Positions 7,523 through 15,516 of a DNA stretch of 37,891 nucleotides are shown here, piece after piece. Made by a program: the position numbers and the translations under genes. Positions within the stretch are counted from its first letter, which is position 1; the number at the start of each line of letters is the position of its first letter. The DNA is from Salinarimonas sp. (GTDB lineage Bacteria; Pseudomonadota; Alphaproteobacteria; Rhizobiales; Beijerinckiaceae): positions 1 to 37,891 of the forward strand of contig JAFIEI010000037.1 in assembly GCA_020832565.1 (NCBI GenBank), given 5' to 3'. The notes below the pieces were generated by a model, which saw nothing but the letters and a program-made list of their open reading frames with translations, had not been told where the DNA came from and made no database searches.

Positions 7523-8835
7523 GCGGAATCGAGATCGGTCTCGCCTCCCTCGCGGCACTCCTGGTGCTGATCTATGCGGGCCTGCATGTCTCGATCGCGC
7601 TGGCGCTGGTCAGCTTCTTCGGGATCTGGGCGCTGCGCGACAATCCCGACCACGCGGCGCGGATCCTCTCACTGGCCGCACGCGAGAGCATTTCCAGTTA
7701 TCTATTCGGCGTCGTGCCGCTCTTCGTGCTGATGGGGCTCGTGGTGAGCCGGGCGGATATCGGGCGCGATACCTTCGACGTGGCCAACCGGGTGTTCCAC
7801 CGCCTGCGCGGCGGACTCGGCATGGCGACGGTGGGGGCGAACTCGATCTTCGCCGCGATCACCGGCATCTCCATCGCGTCGGCTGCGGTCTTCGCCAAGG
7901 TTGCGGTGCCGGAGATGGTGCGCATCGGCTATACCCGCCGTTTCGCCGCCGGTGTCGTCGCGGGAAGCTCGATCCTGGGCATGATGATCCCGCCGAGCCT
8001 GCTTCTGATCCTCTACGGGATCATCGCCGAGCAATCGGTGGGGCGGCTGTTCATCGCCGGAATCATGCCCGGCCTGCTGCTCGCCTTCGCCTTCTGTGTC
8101 GGGATCTACCTGATGGCACGGCTGGCGCCCGGTTTCACGGGCACGCCGGTGCCGCAGGAAGCGCGCAAGATCAGTCTTTTGGCGATGATCGCCGATTCCA
8201 GCGTCAAGCTGGTGCCGATCGTGCTGCTCGTGGCACTGGTTCTCGGCGGAATCTATGGCGGGATATTCACACCGACCGAAGCCGGCGCCATCGGTGCACT
8301 CGGCGCTATCCTGATCGCCGTTGCCAAACGCCGGATGGGGCCGCGCACCCTGTGGGGGGTGACGCTGGAGACCGGGCATATCACCGCCGCGATCTGCTTC
8401 CTGATCATCGCGGCAACGATGTATTCGCGCATGCTGGCACTGTCGGGCCTGCCTGCCTTCCTGACCCAATGGATCATCGGGGTCGATCTCGGCATCTATG
8501 GCTTTCTCGCCTTCTATGTGCTGGTGCTGATCCTGCTCGGCACCATCCTCGACAGCTCATCGATCATGCTGATCACCCTGCCGCTGGTCGTGCCGATCGC
8601 CGCGGCCCTTCAGATCGATCTGATCTGGTTCGGCATCATCACGGTGCTCGCCGTCGAGATCGGCCTGCTGACGCCGCCGCTCGGATTGTCGGTCTATGTC
8701 ATCAAGGGCGCGCTCGACGATCCCACGATTTCCCTCAACGACGTCTTTATCGGCGCCGCGCCCTTCGCGCTGATCATGCTTTTGATCCTGATCCTGATCA
8801 TCGCCTTTCCGCCGATCGCGATCGGCCTGCTGTGA
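7519..8835 (+). CDS. dctM: TRAP transporter large permease (DctM family)
   Basis: A 438-residue, highly hydrophobic protein with about 12 transmembrane segments, the transporting subunit of the TRAP system. Typical DctM features are the GSSILGMMIPPSLLLILYG segment, FTPTEAGAIGA near the middle, and the late LTPPLGLSVYVIKG segment. The start is fixed by the ATGA overlap with dctQ. The long frame reaches back to 6922 inside dctQ, but that part is not DctM-like. The cyclase gene follows after 38 bp. Confidence 0.88.
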   Translation: MSGIEIGLASLAALLVLIYAGLHVSIALALVSFFGIWALRDNPDHAARILSLAARESISSYLFGVVPLFVLMGLVVSRADIGRDTFDVANRVFHRLRGGLGMATVGANSIFAAITGISIASAAVFAKVAVPEMVRIGYTRRFAAGVVAGSSILGMMIPPSLLLILYGIIAEQSVGRLFIAGIMPGLLLAFAFCVGIYLMARLAPGFTGTPVPQEARKISLLAMIADSSVKLVPIVLLVALVLGGIYGGIFTPTEAGAIGALGAILIAVAKRRMGPRTLWGVTLETGHITAAICFLIIAATMYSRMLALSGLPAFLTQWIIGVDLGIYGFLAFYVLVLILLGTILDSSSIMLITLPLVVPIAAALQIDLIWFGIITVLAVEIGLLTPPLGLSVYVIKGALDDPTISLNDVFIGAAPFALIMLLILILIIAFPPIAIGLL

Positions 8836-8872
8836 GGCGCGGCGTCACGTCTTCAAAGGAGCCACAATCGCC

Positions 8873-9643
8873 ATGCGTATCATCGATCTCTCCGTTCCAC
8901 TGGAAGCCGGAATTGCCTCGGATCCGCCGGGCTTCGAACCAAAGATCACCTATCTCGATCACCAGACCACCGCCGGTCAGGTGACCGGGTTCTTTCCCGG
9001 CATGGAGGCGAAGGACCTGCCCGGCGGCGAGGGTTGGGCCATCGAGAAGCTCGAACTGATTACCCATAACGGCACGCATCTCGACGCGCCCTATCACCAC
9101 CATTCCACCATGAATGGCGGCGAGCGGGCGATCACCATCGACGAGGTCCCCCTCGAATGGTGCTTCCAGCCCGGCATCAAGCTGGATTTCCGGCATCTGC
9201 CCGACGGCTACGTCGTCACGCCCGGCGATCTGGAGGCCGAGTTCGAGCGCATCGGCCATCAGCCGCAGCCTCTGGAGATCGTCGTCGTCAACACGGCGGC
9301 CGGGGCGGCCTATGGCGAGCCGGATTACATTGATCGCGGCTGCGGCATGGGCCGCGAGGCGACGCTTTGGCTGCTGGAGCGCGGTGTGCGCATCACCGGA
9401 ACCGATGGCTGGAGCTGGGATGCGCCGTTCTCGCATACGCGGCAGCGCTGGCTGGAGACGCACGATCCTTCCATCGTCTGGGAGGGGCACCGCGCGAGCA
9501 TGGATATCGGTTATTGCCATATGGAGAAGCTGACCAATCTCGATCAGCTGCCCGATACGGGTTTTCGCGTCTCCTGCTTTCCCTTCAAGATCCGCGCCGC
9601 CTCGGCGGGCTTCGTGCGCGCCGTCGCCATTCTCGAGGATTGA
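8873..9643 (+). CDS. cyclase-family metal-dependent hydrolase (kynurenine-formamidase-like)
   Basis: A 256-residue member of the cyclase superfamily, which includes kynurenine formamidase and isatin hydrolase. The metal motif HxGTHxDAPxH is present as H65-NGT-H69-L-D71-APY-H75. These enzymes hydrolyse amide or ester bonds, often of cyclic substrates, with Mn or Zn. An AAAGGAG site lies about ten bases upstream of ATG 8873. Position between a TRAP permease and a BKACE gene suggests it opens or deacylates the imported compound, which is inference. Confidence 0.85.
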   Translation: MRIIDLSVPLEAGIASDPPGFEPKITYLDHQTTAGQVTGFFPGMEAKDLPGGEGWAIEKLELITHNGTHLDAPYHHHSTMNGGERAITIDEVPLEWCFQPGIKLDFRHLPDGYVVTPGDLEAEFERIGHQPQPLEIVVVNTAAGAAYGEPDYIDRGCGMGREATLWLLERGVRITGTDGWSWDAPFSHTRQRWLETHDPSIVWEGHRASMDIGYCHMEKLTNLDQLPDTGFRVSCFPFKIRAASAGFVRAVAILED

Positions 9644-9703
9644 GGTCTCTGCGGCGCGCGCAGTTTCGACGGTTCAAATACAATGCTCTCGAGGAAAACG
9701 CAT

Positions 9704-10642
9704 ATGGCCAAGGCATCCCGTAAAGTCATCATGACCTGCGCCGTCACCGGCGGCATCCACACCCCCACCATGTCGGAGGGGCTGCCCTACAAGCCCGCCG
9801 ACATCGCCTCGCAGGCGATTGCCGCTGCGGAGGCCGGTGCCTCGATCCTGCATCTGCATGCGCGCGACCCGCAGGACGGGCGACCGACGCCGGATCCCGA
9901 CGTGTTCATGCAGTTCCTGCCCACCATCAAGCAGAACAGCGATGCGGTGGTGAACATCACAACGGGTGGCGGGATGGGCATGACGGTCGAACAGCGCCTC
10001 GCCGCGCCGCTGCGGGGGGCACCGGAAATGTGCTCGCTCAACATGGGATCGATGAATTTCGGCATCTATCCGATGGCGGCGAAATACAAGGAGTGGAAAT
10101 TCGAGTGGGAAAAGCCCTTCCTGCTCGCCTCCGACGACTTCATCTTCCGCAACACTTTCAAGGACATCGCCTATATCCTGCAGGCGTTGGGCGAGGAGCA
10201 CGGCACGCGCTTCGAATTCGAATGCTATGATGTCGGCCACCTCTACAATCTGGCCCATTTCGTCGATCGCGGGCTGATCAAGCCGCCATTCCTGGTCCAG
10301 ACCATCTTCGGGATCCTGGGCGGGATCGGCGCCGATCCGGATAATCTCACCTTCATGAAGAACACCGCCGACAAGCTCTTCGGCAAGGATTACGTCTGGT
10401 CTGTGCTCGCCGCCGGGCGCCATCAGATCCCGCTCTTGACACAGGCGCTGGTGATGGGCGGCAATGTGCGCGTGGGGTTGGAGGACAGCCTCTATCTCGG
10501 CCCCGGCCAGCTTGCCGCAAACAATGCCGAGCAGGTCGCCAAGATGCGCGGCATTATCGAGGCGCTCGATCTCGAAGTCGCCACCCCGACAGAGACCCGC
10601 GAGATCCTCGCGCTCAAGGGCGGCGACCGGGTCTTGTTCTGA
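9704..10642 (+). CDS. BKACE family enzyme (beta-keto acid cleavage, DUF849)
   Basis: A TIM-barrel enzyme of about 312 residues in the BKACE family. These cleave a beta-keto acid with acetyl-CoA to give acetoacetate and a new acyl-CoA; the founding member acts on 3-keto-5-aminohexanoate. The Zn-binding stretch ILHLHARDP supplies H50, H52 and the adjacent R54/D55. VNITTGGG follows the barrel pattern. ATG 9704 is chosen over 9683 because a GAGG site precedes it at normal spacing and the family usually begins near this point. The keto-acid specificity cannot be read by eye. Confidence 0.88.
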   Translation: MAKASRKVIMTCAVTGGIHTPTMSEGLPYKPADIASQAIAAAEAGASILHLHARDPQDGRPTPDPDVFMQFLPTIKQNSDAVVNITTGGGMGMTVEQRLAAPLRGAPEMCSLNMGSMNFGIYPMAAKYKEWKFEWEKPFLLASDDFIFRNTFKDIAYILQALGEEHGTRFEFECYDVGHLYNLAHFVDRGLIKPPFLVQTIFGILGGIGADPDNLTFMKNTADKLFGKDYVWSVLAAGRHQIPLLTQALVMGGNVRVGLEDSLYLGPGQLAANNAEQVAKMRGIIEALDLEVATPTETREILALKGGDRVLF

Positions 10643-10654
10643 GAGGAGGCCTTG

Positions 10655-11674
10655 ATGAGCAATCCGATTGACGGGTTTGTCGTCAACAAGGCGGATATCG
10701 CTTTTGTCGGCGCTGAGTTGCAGCGTCCCGAATGCATCCTCGCCCAGCCGGACGGCTCGCTGTGGAGCGCGGATGCGCGCGGCGGCGTCGTGCATATCCG
10801 CCCTGACGGAACGCAGAGGCTCGTCACCCAGAGCCTCGATTCGAGCTTCGCGGCGAGCACGGACGAGGCAACCCGCTTTACCGAGGGTACCCTGCCCAAC
10901 GGGCTGGCCTTCGATGCGGACGGGTCGATCCTGATCTCGAATTTCGGGACGGACCGGCTCGAGCGCATGACGCGCGATGGAGAGACCTCCGTCGTGCTCG
11001 ACACGATCGACGGAACGCCGATCGGCAAGGTGAATTTCGTCCTGCGGGATTCGCGCGGGCGAATCTGGCTCACCATCTCCACCCGCATCACGAACTGGAT
11101 GCGGGCCATCAGCCCGAACATCGCCGACGGCTATGTCGCGGTTCTAGACGGGAAAGGCGCGCGCATCGTCGCCGACGGCTTTCATTTCACCAACGAGATC
11201 CGGTTCGATGCGCGCGAAGAATGGCTCTACGTGGTGGAAACGACCGCGCGCCGGATCACACGGTTACGGATCGGGGAGGACGCGCGGGTGGAGGAACGGG
11301 AAATCTTCGGCCCCGCCGATACCGGCGGCTTCATCGACGGCATCGCCTTCGACGCTTATGGCAATCTGTGGGGCACACATGTGATGTCGGATCGCATCTT
11401 CGCCCTCACGCCGCAGGGCGAAATGCGCATCATCCTCGACGACGACCGCCCCGAGCCCTCGAAGCGCCTCTATGAAGCCTTCGCGCGCGACAAGGCGACG
11501 CCGGAACTGATGCTGGCCTGCGGCGGCGATATCGCGCCCTGGTTCGCCTCTCTGACCTTCGGCGGCACGGATCTGTGCAACGTCTATATCGGATCCCTGC
11601 GCGGCAGTCGCATTCCCTGGTTCCGCTCGCCGGTGCCGGGTCTGCCAATGGCGCATTGGCCGAGGGAACGGTGA
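10655..11674 (+). CDS. SMP-30/gluconolactonase-like beta-propeller
   Basis: A 339-residue six-bladed propeller of the SMP-30/gluconolaconase/LRE-like family, Ca- or Zn-dependent lactonases. Blade motifs include TLPNGLAFDADGSILISNFG (metal-site Asn region), the FTNEIRFDAREEWLYV segment and FIDGIAFDAYGNLWGT (catalytic Asp region). A GAGAGGAGG site lies just upstream; ATG 10655 is preferred to TTG 10652. It is the last gene of the TRAP operon, 12 bp after the BKACE gene, so a lactone intermediate is plausible. Confidence 0.82.
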   Translation: MSNPIDGFVVNKADIAFVGAELQRPECILAQPDGSLWSADARGGVVHIRPDGTQRLVTQSLDSSFAASTDEATRFTEGTLPNGLAFDADGSILISNFGTDRLERMTRDGETSVVLDTIDGTPIGKVNFVLRDSRGRIWLTISTRITNWMRAISPNIADGYVAVLDGKGARIVADGFHFTNEIRFDAREEWLYVVETTARRITRLRIGEDARVEEREIFGPADTGGFIDGIAFDAYGNLWGTHVMSDRIFALTPQGEMRIILDDDRPEPSKRLYEAFARDKATPELMLACGGDIAPWFASLTFGGTDLCNVYIGSLRGSRIPWFRSPVPGLPMAHWPRER

Positions 11675-11704
11675 GCCCTTCCTGCCTCGGCGGATAGGCC
11701 CCTC

Positions 11705-12316
11705 TCATTTCGAGGCGGGGCGGAGGCTGCCGTTTCGGTACCACTGAACTGCGTCATCGAGACGATCGTCACCCCAGAACACCTCTCCGTTCACGATGAA
11801 GTTCGGCGAGCCGAATACGCCGGCCTGTTTCACCGCTTCGGTTTCCTCGGCGAGGGCAGCCTCGCTTTCGGGTGTGGAGGCCGCCTCGATGATGCGGGTC
11901 GGATTCTCGCCGATACGCCGAAGGGATTCGGAAAGGTTCGGTTCGCTTCCGGCGGGGAGCCCGTCCTGGAACCAGATCCGGTAGGTTTCCACCGTATAGG
12001 GTTCGCCCCAGCCTTCCTTCATGCCGAGCAGGGCGATTTGGTTGGCGAGGGCGAGATTCTCGAGGGGGAAGGGGGGCGGGACACGAATCGGGAAATCGTA
12101 AAGGCCGGCGCGGCGTTCGATGTCACGCCACATATAGGCGAGTTTCCCGGGTTTGTTCGAAAATGGATTGTTATCCTGTTCACGCATGATGGCGCGCACG
12201 TTGAACGGTCGCCATCGAAACGTTACGCCCTCGCGCTTTGCATAGCAGCCGAGGCGCATTGCGGTGAGATAAGTATAAGTGCTGCCGATGGAGTAGCAGA
12301 AATCGATCGGAGGCAT
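11705..12316 (-). CDS. 2-hydroxychromene-2-carboxylate isomerase-like (DsbA/GST-kappa fold)
   Basis: A 203-residue thioredoxin-fold protein of the DsbA/HCCA-isomerase family (NahD-like), normally glutathione-dependent and used in aromatic ring degradation. It begins IDFCYSIGSTYTYL, where the family has a catalytic Ser in an FDFxSPYSY-type stretch. It ends with the typical GVFGSPNFIVNGEVFWGDDRLD, a cis-Pro and substrate-site region. It converges on the SMP-30 gene with 30 bp between stops. No other aromatic pathway gene is adjacent, so the substrate is open. Confidence 0.82.
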   Translation of the reverse strand: MPPIDFCYSIGSTYTYLTAMRLGCYAKREGVTFRWRPFNVRAIMREQDNNPFSNKPGKLAYMWRDIERRAGLYDFPIRVPPPFPLENLALANQIALLGMKEGWGEPYTVETYRIWFQDGLPAGSEPNLSESLRRIGENPTRIIEAASTPESEAALAEETEAVKQAGVFGSPNFIVNGEVFWGDDRLDDAVQWYRNGSLRPASK

Positions 12317-12478
12317 TCTGGCTCGCCTTGCTGTTTGTTCGAAACTCTGGTCGTAAGAGGTATATTTTGCAATTTAATATCGTGTCGTGACACAAGAAAT
12401 TTTGCGAGCACGGCGGTCCAACCCGCTCACCGATTCGGCGTCACCTTCGAGCCCTTCCGGACCATTGCCCGGCAGCTC

Positions 12479-13582
12479 TCAACCGCTGCGGGTTGCTGAC
12501 AAATCGTCGGACCCTATCCGGTGGCCACGCTTGAGTGCCTTGCGCAACGCCTTCAGTTCGTCGTCATGCAAGGTAGCGCCGCATGCCTCGCAAACGTCTC
12601 GCAGGAACGCGCGCTGGTCGCGGTGCATGCGCGAGCCGATCACGCAGGACAATGTCAGCAGATCGAGGAGGCGCGTTCGACCGGCGGTCTCGAGGTCGGG
12701 CAGGTAGCCGCGCATGGCGGCCCAGTCGAGCGAAATCTCCTCGTCGTAATCGAGCGACTCGCCGAGACGGTTCATCAGGTAGATCTGGTTGGGATGGGCG
12801 TCGCGCCCCCGGGCCAGCATCTCGCCTGCGCCCTGCAGGAGCAGATCCCGCTCCTTCTCGCCCAGAGCGCGCGGATTCTCGAAATGCGCCCGGATGATGT
12901 TGTCGACTGCGAACGGACCAAGCGTGCGCACCCGCGCCTCCGTCATGATCCGCCAGACGATATAGGCGTTCCAAACGGCATAGAGCGGGCCGGCGAATAA
13001 CGGGACCATCCCGCGGATCGCCATGCGCGCGGCCACCCGGCGCAAGAATACCCGCAGGAGGAAGCTGCTGACGCCGACCTTCAGCTTGTAGGCGATGTTG
13101 AGCGCGGTAAGTTTCCAGTTCGACACATAGGCATAGGGATCGATTCCGTAGATCTTGATCTGTGGACTCGGGAACTCCAGCGCTGCGCGTGCGAGGCTAT
13201 GGGAGAACAAACCGTGCTCTTCGCCCCGCGACAGCTGCAGGCCGGAATATTGCGTTATGCGCGCGATCCCGCTCAACGCCAACGCGTAGAGCAGGGCAAT
13301 CTCCACCGCACTGACCACGCCGACGAAGATGTAGAAGAGGCTCCAATACGGGAGCGCCTCGCGCCAGCCGATATCCTCCATGCCGTTGAAGACGCCCTGG
13401 CGCATCCAGATCTCGGTACCGCCGATCACCCCGCCCGACACGATCCCCGCCAGCGCCGACAGACCGACGATCCACCGCGTGACGCGACCGATTTTCTGCA
13501 CGCATTCCTGCGAAGGTTGTTCGCGCGCGCCGCTTTCGGCGCTGCTTTGCGCCAGATAGGCGGCAAACTTGCGCTCCAGCAT
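12479..13582 (-). CDS. multi-pass membrane protein, unrecognised family
   Basis: A protein of about 367 residues that I cannot place confidently. Three to four hydrophobic segments are visible: LSALAGIVSGGVIGGTEIW, then SLFYIFVGVVSAVEIALLYA, and near the middle MVPLFAGPLYAVWNAYIVWR. The C-terminal third is soluble and includes CVIGSRMHRDQRAFL and a late CEACGATLHDDELKALRK stretch with two close cysteines. The start is uncertain: ATG 13582 lacks a clear ribosome site, GTG 13618 has GAGGGA only three bases upstream, and the frame stays open to 13765 inside the neighbouring gene. It probably shares a transcript with the AI-2E-family gene. Confidence 0.65.
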   Translation of the reverse strand: MLERKFAAYLAQSSAESGAREQPSQECVQKIGRVTRWIVGLSALAGIVSGGVIGGTEIWMRQGVFNGMEDIGWREALPYWSLFYIFVGVVSAVEIALLYALALSGIARITQYSGLQLSRGEEHGLFSHSLARAALEFPSPQIKIYGIDPYAYVSNWKLTALNIAYKLKVGVSSFLLRVFLRRVAARMAIRGMVPLFAGPLYAVWNAYIVWRIMTEARVRTLGPFAVDNIIRAHFENPRALGEKERDLLLQGAGEMLARGRDAHPNQIYLMNRLGESLDYDEEISLDWAAMRGYLPDLETAGRTRLLDLLTLSCVIGSRMHRDQRAFLRDVCEACGATLHDDELKALRKALKRGHRIGSDDLSATRSG

Positions 13583-13703
13583 GTTCGGCTCGGGAGAGTA
13601 CTTTTCAGCCGCTGGCACGGGTCCCTCGTTTATGATTGCCGCGAGCGGCGTGCCACACGTGATCTCGGTGCGTCGGCGCGCTGCGGGTTCGGGCGGAAGG
13701 CGT

Positions 13704-14720
13704 CTACGTCGTCGGCTCTCCCAGCGTGTGCTCCACCCAGAGCTTTTGCACCGCGACCATTGCAACGATGGTGAGTGGCGCTGCGAGAATTAGTCCCACG
13801 ATCCCGAAAATCAGGCTGAGCAGCACCTGCAAGGCGATCAGGAGCGCCGGTGCGAGATCGACGGCCTTCTGCTGGATCATCGGGACGAGGACGTTGCCCT
13901 CGACATTCTGGATCACGATGTAACCGATCAGCACGATCAGACCCGTCTGCATCCCCTCGGCAAATCCCACCGCCACGATCGGGATCGTGGCGATCAGCGG
14001 GCCGAGGAACGGGATGAAGGTGAGCAGCGCCGTCAGAACACCCAGCGCAAACCAGACGTCGATCCCGAGCATGAACAAACCGAATCCGACCGAGACGCCG
14101 AGCAGGGCCATGGAGGCGAGCTGTCCGAGAAACCACCAGCGCAGCGCATTGGCGATCGCCGACAGCGTATCGTCCACCAAAGCACGCTTCGCCGGCGGCA
14201 CGAGGCGTAGCGTCCCGCCCCGATAGAGCGCGGGATTTGCTGCGATGAAAAGGGTGAGAACGACGAGTATGATCAGGCTCGTGACGGCGCCGATCGCGGT
14301 CATCCCCCAGGTCATCGCCTGTCCGGCCAGATCGCCGGCTGCGCCGGAGAGGCCGCCATTTTCGTCATCCATCTCCTCCAGCATCGTGATCGCGCCGTAC
14401 TCTGAGAGCCAGGCATGGATCTGCTCGACAAAGCCCGTCACGGTCTCGCTCAGTTCCCGGAATTGCTGGACGAAACGCGTCGCGGTGAGCCCGAGCGTGC
14501 CGATGATGATCGCCGCAATGCCAGCCGTGGCGCCGACCAGCGCCCAACCGCGCGAAAGGGGCGACCGCCGCGCCATTGCCCGCGCGAGACCGTCGAGCCC
14601 GACTGCGAGCAGCACCGCCGCGAAGACGAGTAGAAGCACGTCGGCGATGAAGTAGCCGAGCAGAAGAAGCCCGGCGGTCAGAAGAATCGTGTCGGTCCTG
14701 ATCCGGCGCTGCGATTCCAT
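13704..14720 (-). CDS. AI-2E family transporter (PerM/UPF0118)
   Basis: A 338-residue membrane protein with about eight transmembrane segments in the AI-2E/PerM family. Members are variously linked to autoinducer-2 export, Na+/H+ antiport or ion transport, so no substrate is assigned. Visible family features are the early paired helices, the soluble middle part (FVQQFRELSETVTGFVEQI), and the late segment FIPFLGPLIATIPIV followed by GNVLVPMIQQKAVDLAP. ATG 14720 has an AGGAAAA site upstream. Its end lies close to the unknown membrane protein downstream, and the two may be co-transcribed. Confidence 0.87.
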   Translation of the reverse strand: MESQRRIRTDTILLTAGLLLLGYFIADVLLLVFAAVLLAVGLDGLARAMARRSPLSRGWALVGATAGIAAIIIGTLGLTATRFVQQFRELSETVTGFVEQIHAWLSEYGAITMLEEMDDENGGLSGAAGDLAGQAMTWGMTAIGAVTSLIILVVLTLFIAANPALYRGGTLRLVPPAKRALVDDTLSAIANALRWWFLGQLASMALLGVSVGFGLFMLGIDVWFALGVLTALLTFIPFLGPLIATIPIVAVGFAEGMQTGLIVLIGYIVIQNVEGNVLVPMIQQKAVDLAPALLIALQVLLSLIFGIVGLILAAPLTIVAMVAVQKLWVEHTLGEPTT

Positions 14721-14804
14721 GCACTTTTCCTGTTGTCCGGGCGCGGCCCGGCGCCCTTACCCGAACTGCAACGCTCACCAATGCCCGCTGTTCCTCCCCG
14801 CCCG

Positions 14805-15008
14805 TCAAAAGAACGCGGTCGAACCGGCCTCAAGGACGTGCATGAGATCATTCTGGGCGTAACCATGCGCGACGATCTCATGCCCCGCCTGTGCGAGCGC
14901 GACGCGATGCGCGGGCCGGCCTTCCGCCGCCATGGCCGAGGTGAGCACGCTCGCGAGCACGACGCGATGCGCGCAGCCATCCACAGCAGCCGGTCGGTTC
15001 CCGAAACG
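14805..15008 (-). pseudogene. polysaccharide deacetylase-like remnant
   Basis: A 67-codon stretch begins RFGNRP and carries the segment LAQAGHEIVAHGYAQNDLMH, resembling the WEIVAHGYSN region of polysaccharide deacetylases (PuuE-like), with GNR in place of the family GNRVGVW. It ends at a stop soon after and lacks the rest of the catalytic domain. It has no start codon or ribosome site, so it is read as a remnant. Confidence 0.45.
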
Positions 15009-15013
15009 GCGTT

Positions 15014-15190
15014 TTAGAGCCCGTATGAATCGGCGTTCGGATCGAACAGCCCATCCGCCAGCATATCGCCCATCGGGCGCACGCCCGAGCTGGCACCGGG
15101 CCAGCGCATGTCGCGCGGGGCTTGGATCGTTTCGAATGCGTTTTCATTCATTTTGATGTGTCGAGCGATCTCTTCATCGATGCGTTTCAG
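15014..15190 (-). pseudogene. possible C-terminal gene fragment, unknown family
   Basis: A minus-strand stretch with natural-looking codon use reads IDEEIARHIKMNENAFETIQ, continues with APRDMRWPGASSG and MLADGLFDPNAD, and ends in a TAA at 15014-15016. It looks like the tail of a real protein, but its upstream part runs into the DctP-like fragment of the other strand. I do not recognise the family. Confidence 0.3.
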
Positions 15191-15292
15191 GCGGCGGGCG
15201 CGAGGCCCACGGCCATGGCCCGGGGCGAGGTCTTCACCCCAGTCCAGCAGGGCGCCGTCGACGGGCTCGAGATTCCGCGGACGCTGCACAGC
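15168..15292 (+). pseudogene. TRAP DctP-like remnant
   Basis: About 40 codons, containing FIDAFQAAGARPTAMARGEV and then VQQGAVDGLEIP, match the DctP signature in which a substrate-binding Arg region is followed by a QTGVVDGxENP-like motif. Similarity stops abruptly on both sides, and a stop follows at 15380. The intact dctP at 5789 is not an obvious parent, because its corresponding segment differs. Confidence 0.5.
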
Positions 15293-15516
15293 ACCCCGGG
15301 CAGACAAGGCAACGGGTTGGCCCAAGGACATCTCAGCCTGCTGCCGCTGGAGGAGGTCGCCTTCTCCTTCGACCTGTGCTGAGACCTGCGCATCGAGCGC
15401 GAGCCGGGGGAGCGTTGGCTGCGCAAGGTCACCTGCGAGATATTCGAGGCCGCAAAGCCGGGTGCGTCCGCTTTCTGAAACGCCTCCCGTCGCAACGCAT
15501 CGGATACGACCGACGA

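Larger units (their letters stand above)
14721..15516. other. 796-bp region of decayed gene fragments
   Basis: No intact gene is seen. The interval holds a deacetylase-like fragment (-), a possible gene tail on the minus strand ending at 15014, a DctP-like fragment (+), and short coding-looking pieces around 15383-15478 (+, for example ERWLRKVTCEIFEAAKPG). Fragments on opposite strands abut or overlap, as expected after deletions. Confidence 0.6.

Noticed and set aside
7428-8984. 518-codon plus frame inside dctM
   Set aside because: Arg- and Pro-rich shifted reading of the permease, no motif.
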